A stretch of 64,000 nt of DNA from Streptomyces sp. R44 (GTDB lineage Bacteria > Actinomycetota > Actinomycetes > Streptomycetales > Streptomycetaceae). The notes under the pieces were generated by a model, which was given only the letters and a program-made list of their open reading frames with translations, had not been told where the DNA came from and did not search any database. Shown here in pieces: positions 62,920 through 64,000 of the stretch (its first letter is position 1; each line of letters starts with the position of its first letter). The position numbers and the translations under genes are program-made. The stretch lies in assembly GCF_041053105.1 (NCBI RefSeq), contig NZ_CP163444.1, forward strand, positions 3,472,001 through 3,536,000. Reading direction: 5' to 3'.

Positions 62920-64000
62920 GTGGATCCTCAGCTACTCAGAAGCACGTTCGCGGTCGTCGAGAGACGCGCCGAGCACGCCGTCACGTTCTTCTACTCGCAC
63001 CTCTTCTGGCACAACCCCGGCGTGCGCGAACTCTTCCCCGAGGACATGGTCCCCCAGCGGGACCGGCTTTTCGCCGCGCTCACCCATGTGGTGACCCACG
63101 TGGAGGACCCCGGACTCGCGGCGTACCTGGGGCAGCTGGGCCGCGACCACCGCAAGTTCCTCGCCTCCCCCGCGCTGTACGCGGCCGTCGGGCAGAGCCT
63201 GCTCGCCGCGTTCGCGCACGCCGCCGGCGCAGCCTGGACCATCGAGGCGGAGAAGGCGTGGACCGAGGCGTACGGCCTGGTCTCCGACCTGATGCTCGCG
63301 GGCGCCGACACGGCGGCGGGGGCCGGGGAGCCGCCCTGGTGGGACGCGGACGTCGTCCGGCACGAGCGGTACGGCGCCGACCTGGCCGTCCTGACCCTCC
63401 GCCCCCGGCAGCCGCTGCCGTTCCGCCCCGGCCAGTACGTCAGCGTCAGCTCGCTGCGGGTCCCGCGCGTCTGGCGCACCTACTCCCTCGCCGACGCGCC
63501 CCGCCCGGACGGCACCGTGGAGCTGCACGTGAGCCGCGTCCCGGGCGGCGCGATGAGCACGGCGCTGGTCGACGAGACGGGGCCGGGCGAGGTGCTGCGG
63601 CTCAGCGCCCCCGGCGGCGCGCTGACCGCGCGGACGCCGCCGGGCGGACTGCGCACCTATATATGCGGGGGCACGGGCTGGGCGCCGGTGCGGTCGCTGC
63701 TCGCGGAGGCCGCCGGGACCGAGCCGGAGCTCGAGGGCCGGCTGTTCGTGGTGGCCCGAGCCAAGGAGTACCTGTACGGGCGCGGGGACGCCGAGCTCCT
63801 GAAGGAGCGCCTCCCCGGGCTCCACGTCACCTACATCACGGCCGCGCCGCGCCAGCGCCGGGACCGGGCGACGGAGCGACTGCTCCAGGCGCTGCGGGCC
63901 TGCGTCCGCTGGTCGGCGCACGACGTGTACCTCGCCGGGCCGCCGGCCTTCGTGGCGGAGGTCCGCGAGGCCCTGGAGGAGCTGGGCACCGACCCGGCGC
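62920..64000 (+). CDS. Flavohaemoglobin-like protein, truncated at window edge
   Basis: Globin and FAD/NAD reductase fusion, running off the end with no stop codon. The 360 visible residues include the globin (LRSTFAVVERRAEHAVTFFY, LFPEDMVPQRDRLF, LGRDHRKFLASPALYAAVG) and an FAD domain (LPFRPGQYVSVSSL, WRTYSLADAPRP) and NAD domain (YICGGTGWAPVRSLLAEA). Flavohaemoglobins oxidise NO to nitrate. GTG 62920 (VDPQLLRSTF) is used; ATG 62896 is in frame upstream. A TAGATT just before may be a -10 for a leaderless transcript. Divergent from the P450. Confidence 0.88.
   Translation, partial: MDPQLLRSTFAVVERRAEHAVTFFYSHLFWHNPGVRELFPEDMVPQRDRLFAALTHVVTHVEDPGLAAYLGQLGRDHRKFLASPALYAAVGQSLLAAFAHAAGAAWTIEAEKAWTEAYGLVSDLMLAGADTAAGAGEPPWWDADVVRHERYGADLAVLTLRPRQPLPFRPGQYVSVSSLRVPRVWRTYSLADAPRPDGTVELHVSRVPGGAMSTALVDETGPGEVLRLSAPGGALTARTPPGGLRTYICGGTGWAPVRSLLAEAAGTEPELEGRLFVVARAKEYLYGRGDAELLKERLPGLHVTYITAAPRQRRDRATERLLQALRACVRWSAHDVYLAGPPAFVAEVREALEELGTDPA

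Noticed and set aside
62932..63921. Minus-strand open frame opposite the right-edge gene
   Set aside because: The plus strand reads as a globin and FAD/NAD reductase through the end of the window, so the minus frame is its shadow.

Overview
The window is high-GC actinobacterial DNA that reads as a Streptomyces chromosome core segment. The evidence is strong third-position G/C bias, many GTG starts, GGAGG-type ribosome binding sites, ATGA/GTGA gene overlaps, a c-di-AMP (ydaO) riboswitch ahead of an Rpf-type cell-wall hydrolase, and the leucyl tRNA for UUA codons (bldA). Gene content and order match what I remember of the S. coelicolor SCO3040-SCO3100 region; this is memory, not an alignment. 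I see no prophage, transposase or CRISPR array.

Layout. 1-8671: a cluster of five LytR-CpsA-Psr (LCP) glycopolymer ligases (the first truncated by the window edge), with a family 2 glycosyltransferase and a hotdog thioesterase. 8730-11353: an acyl-CoA dehydrogenase and a divergent UDP-glucose 6-dehydrogenase. 11411-15317: a purK-purE-dipeptidase operon ending in a second dipeptidase paralogue that has lost most metal ligands. 15517-18118: a GtrA-type membrane protein and a response regulator/histidine kinase pair. 18543-20060: a POT peptide transporter with a long structured leader. 20124-24170: a four-gene, end-to-end overlapping operon of exported surface proteins, two with sortase-type tails (LPKTG and LAHTG) and two with a C-terminal membrane helix. 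24280-26258: a partner-switching module (anti-sigma kinase, anti-anti-sigma factor, divergent SigB-type sigma factor) resembling prsI/arsI/sigI.

26347-33438: small unknown genes, then histidine utilisation genes hutU, an M20 amidohydrolase, hutF and hutI. 33553-38941: a PLP decarboxylase-like gene, an SRPBCC protein, a four-gene roadblock/LC7-type set, an RpiR regulator and a small membrane protein. 39263-44501: cystathionine beta-synthase, SGNH hydrolase, a 240-bp nested inverted repeat, thiolase and an unknown membrane-anchored protein. 44518-48505: small proteins, an alpha/beta hydrolase divergent from its probable TetR regulator with two matching operators, a Bax-inhibitor-1 protein and a degenerate hydrolase-like protein. 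48516-48600: bldA. 48992-55279: a MacB/FtsX-type ABC transporter, a cyclopropane synthase-like methyltransferase and a type II NADH dehydrogenase with Rex-like operators upstream. 55650-58972: ppx/gppA, DUF501, divIC/ftsB-like and eno. 59304-64000: two Rpf-type transglycosylases, a cytochrome P450 and a truncated flavohaemoglobin-like gene.

Many genes serve the cell envelope (LCP ligases, UDP-glucuronate supply, GtrA, sortase-anchored proteins, Rpf enzymes, DivIC-like protein). A second theme is central and catabolic metabolism (purines, histidine, acyl-CoA, glycolysis, respiration) with local regulators. I found no in-frame TTA codon in any protein gene of the window, so although bldA lies here none of its neighbours looks like a direct bldA target.
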